Source: Candidatus Hydrogenedentota bacterium (GTDB taxonomy: Bacteria; Hydrogenedentota; Hydrogenedentia; Hydrogenedentales; CAITNO01). Taken from it: a stretch of 6,140 bases of DNA. Below are positions 4,798-6,140 of the stretch, piece by piece. The notes below the pieces were generated by a model. The model was not told the DNA's origin. It worked only from the letters and a program-made list of their open reading frames with translations, and searched no databases. The position numbers and the translations under genes were made by a program. The DNA is taken from the NCBI GenBank assembly GCA_011046175.1, contig DSBB01000382.1, positions 1 to 6,140 on the forward strand, given 5' to 3'. Position 1 is the stretch's first letter. Every line of letters begins with the position of its first letter.

Positions 4798-6140
4798 TTC
4801 ATCCGAATGCGGTCGGGAGGGCGCGCGCGAATTGTCGCGATTTGCGGCTATTTTCGCCGGCGGCACCATGATCAGCCGGGCGCTCGGGCTTGTGCGCGAC
4901 ATGGTGTTTGCCCATGTCATACCCGGCGCGGCGCTGGGTTCGTTCTTGTTCGCGTTCAGTCTGCCCAACATGCTGCGCGACATGCTTGGCGAAGGCGCGG
5001 TGAACGCCGCGCTGGTGCCTGTGTTTACGGCTGCCCGGGAATCGGGCGACCACAAGGAATACCGGCGCGCTGTGGCGTCGGTCATGTCCATGATGCTGCT
5101 GATTTTTTTTGCGCTCACCGTTATAGGCGTGTTGCTTATGCCGCTCACGCCGGCCGTTTTGTCGGCGCTGCGTCCGTTTACGGGACGCGAGTTGCCCCAG
5201 TCCGAGGCGGAATTGACGGAAACGGTGCGTCTGATGCAATGGACGTTCCCTTACTTGTTCTTCATAGGCGCGGCGGTGTTTGCAATGGCCCCGTTGTTTG
5301 TGGCGCGGCGTTACGGCACGCCCTCCTGGACGCCGGTGTTGTTGAATGTGAGTTTTATCGTTTGCGCGCTGTGTTTGCGCGGCTATTTTGCAAATCCGGC
5401 GTGGGCGCTGGTGGTGGGCGTATGGCTTGGCGGGCTGGCCCAGATGGCGGCGCTCTGGTTTGATATGTTCCGTTCCGTGGGCGTGGCATGGCCCCGTTTT
5501 CATTTCCGCCATGCCGCAGTAGCACAGACGGTATGGTTGTTGTTGCCGGTGGTGTTTGGGCAGGCCGCCGGAGAGGTCAACAAACTGGTGGACCGGTTTT
5601 TTGCCATGTCTCTGGGCGAGGATACGGTGCTCGCCTTGTATATTTCCAACCGGTTGGTGCAACTGCCCCTGGCGATTTTCGGCGTGGCGGTGGCTGTGGC
5701 GATATTGCCCGCCTTGTCCCAGTCCCATGCGCAACGGGACGCGGAAAAACAGCGTTCCCTGATGTTGTTTGGCCTGCGCCAGTCTTTCTTCCTGTCGTTG
5801 CCGGCAATGGTGGCGCTTATTGTGCTTCGGGAACCCGTCATCCGGTTGATTTTTGAGCGGGGAGAATTCGACGCGGCGGCCACGGAGCGGGCTGCGGGCG
5901 CGTTGTTCTACGCGGGCATGGGCTTGGTGTCCTTTGCGTGGGTAAAAGTGTTGGTGCAGGGTTTTTACGCGCGGCATGACACAAGAACCCCCGTGGTAGT
6001 GGCGGCGTCCTGTATGCTGCTGAATATTGCGCTGAATTTGGCGCTGGTGCGTCCCATGGGATATCAGGGACTGGCATTGTCAACTTCCATATCATTTACG
6101 GTCAATTTCGTCGCCCTCTACCTACTGCACACCCGGAGAC
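4748..6140 (+). CDS. murJ: lipid II flippase MurJ (MviN), 3' end cut by window
   Basis: MurJ moves lipid II across the inner membrane for peptidoglycan synthesis and is a MOP-superfamily transporter with usually 14 membrane spans. The 464 residues visible run to the window edge without a stop; about 50 are missing compared with the usual length. Seen: a hydrophilic N-terminus (1-30), then the first span with SRALGLVRD (43-51) and FAFSLPNMLRDMLGEGAVNAALVPVF (68-93), the classic MurJ/MviN signature, then VDRFFA (281-286) and YISNRLVQLPLAIFG (298-312), then KVLVQGFYARHDTRTPV (400-416). By eye, Arg50, Arg77 and Arg302 line up with the cavity arginines R24, R52 and R270 of E. coli MurJ. The ATG at 4748 is the only ATG in this frame between the upstream stop at 4688 and residue 41, which already lies in the first span. 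GGAG at 4742-4745 is only 2 bases before it, which is unusually close. Confidence 0.95.
   Translation, partial: MKQPVGSVSLSDAEKNNSSECGREGARELSRFAAIFAGGTMISRALGLVRDMVFAHVIPGAALGSFLFAFSLPNMLRDMLGEGAVNAALVPVFTAARESGDHKEYRRAVASVMSMMLLIFFALTVIGVLLMPLTPAVLSALRPFTGRELPQSEAELTETVRLMQWTFPYLFFIGAAVFAMAPLFVARRYGTPSWTPVLLNVSFIVCALCLRGYFANPAWALVVGVWLGGLAQMAALWFDMFRSVGVAWPRFHFRHAAVAQTVWLLLPVVFGQAAGEVNKLVDRFFAMSLGEDTVLALYISNRLVQLPLAIFGVAVAVAILPALSQSHAQRDAEKQRSLMLFGLRQSFFLSLPAMVALIVLREPVIRLIFERGEFDAAATERAAGALFYAGMGLVSFAWVKVLVQGFYARHDTRTPVVVAASCMLLNIALNLALVRPMGYQGLALSTSISFTVNFVALYLLHTRR

Noticed and set aside
4799..5977. 392-codon open frame on the minus strand
   Set aside because: It is antisense to murJ; its product is a run of Arg, His, Gln and Lys without hydrophobic core or motifs.

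Overview
The window is a compact, GC-rich bacterial chromosomal segment with five clear genes plus the 5' part of a sixth. There are no RNA genes, mobile elements or CRISPR arrays that I can see. A lipoprotein, an exported SIMPL-like protein and MurJ point to a bacterium with a peptidoglycan wall, probably diderm. The MiaA form (LGLEYR and QFAKRQRTWFR motifs) and the overall style of the proteins suggest the PVC/FCB neighbourhood, for example Hydrogenedentota or Verrucomicrobiota. That placement is an impression from motif memory and is low confidence.

Layout. (1) Bases 18-2306, plus strand: miaA (tRNA A37 dimethylallyltransferase), then, 33 bases later, a cytosolic GT2-like glycosyltransferase with its own good ribosome binding site; the two are probably co-transcribed. 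(2) Bases 2338-4506, minus strand: a tightly packed three-gene operon read right to left. It encodes a small lipoprotein of unknown function, a PIG-L/LmbE-type zinc N-deacetylase (GTG start, 4-base GTGA overlap with the lipoprotein stop), and an exported SIMPL-domain (DUF541-like) protein that starts 4 bases after the deacetylase stop. (3) Bases 4507-4747: a 241-base divergent intergenic region. It holds a strong-looking sigma70-type promoter for murJ, a weaker candidate promoter for the lipoprotein operon, and a cluster of CGCAA/TTGCG inverted repeats beside an A8 tract. (4) Bases 4748 to the window end, plus strand: murJ (lipid II flippase), cut off by the window edge. Its reading frame is open to the last base.

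How the genes fit together. MurJ and the divergent lipoprotein/deacetylase/SIMPL operon are all plausibly cell-envelope genes sharing one regulatory region. miaA is a translation-fidelity housekeeping gene. The glycosyltransferase converges on the operon, with only 31 bases and no visible terminator hairpin between them. Most of the window is ordinary. The points most worth a second look are the start region of murJ (a 20-codon basic mini-ORF ending in A7-TAA, +1 relative to murJ, overlapping a near-leaderless promoter) and the uncharacterised lipoprotein/deacetylase/SIMPL operon.
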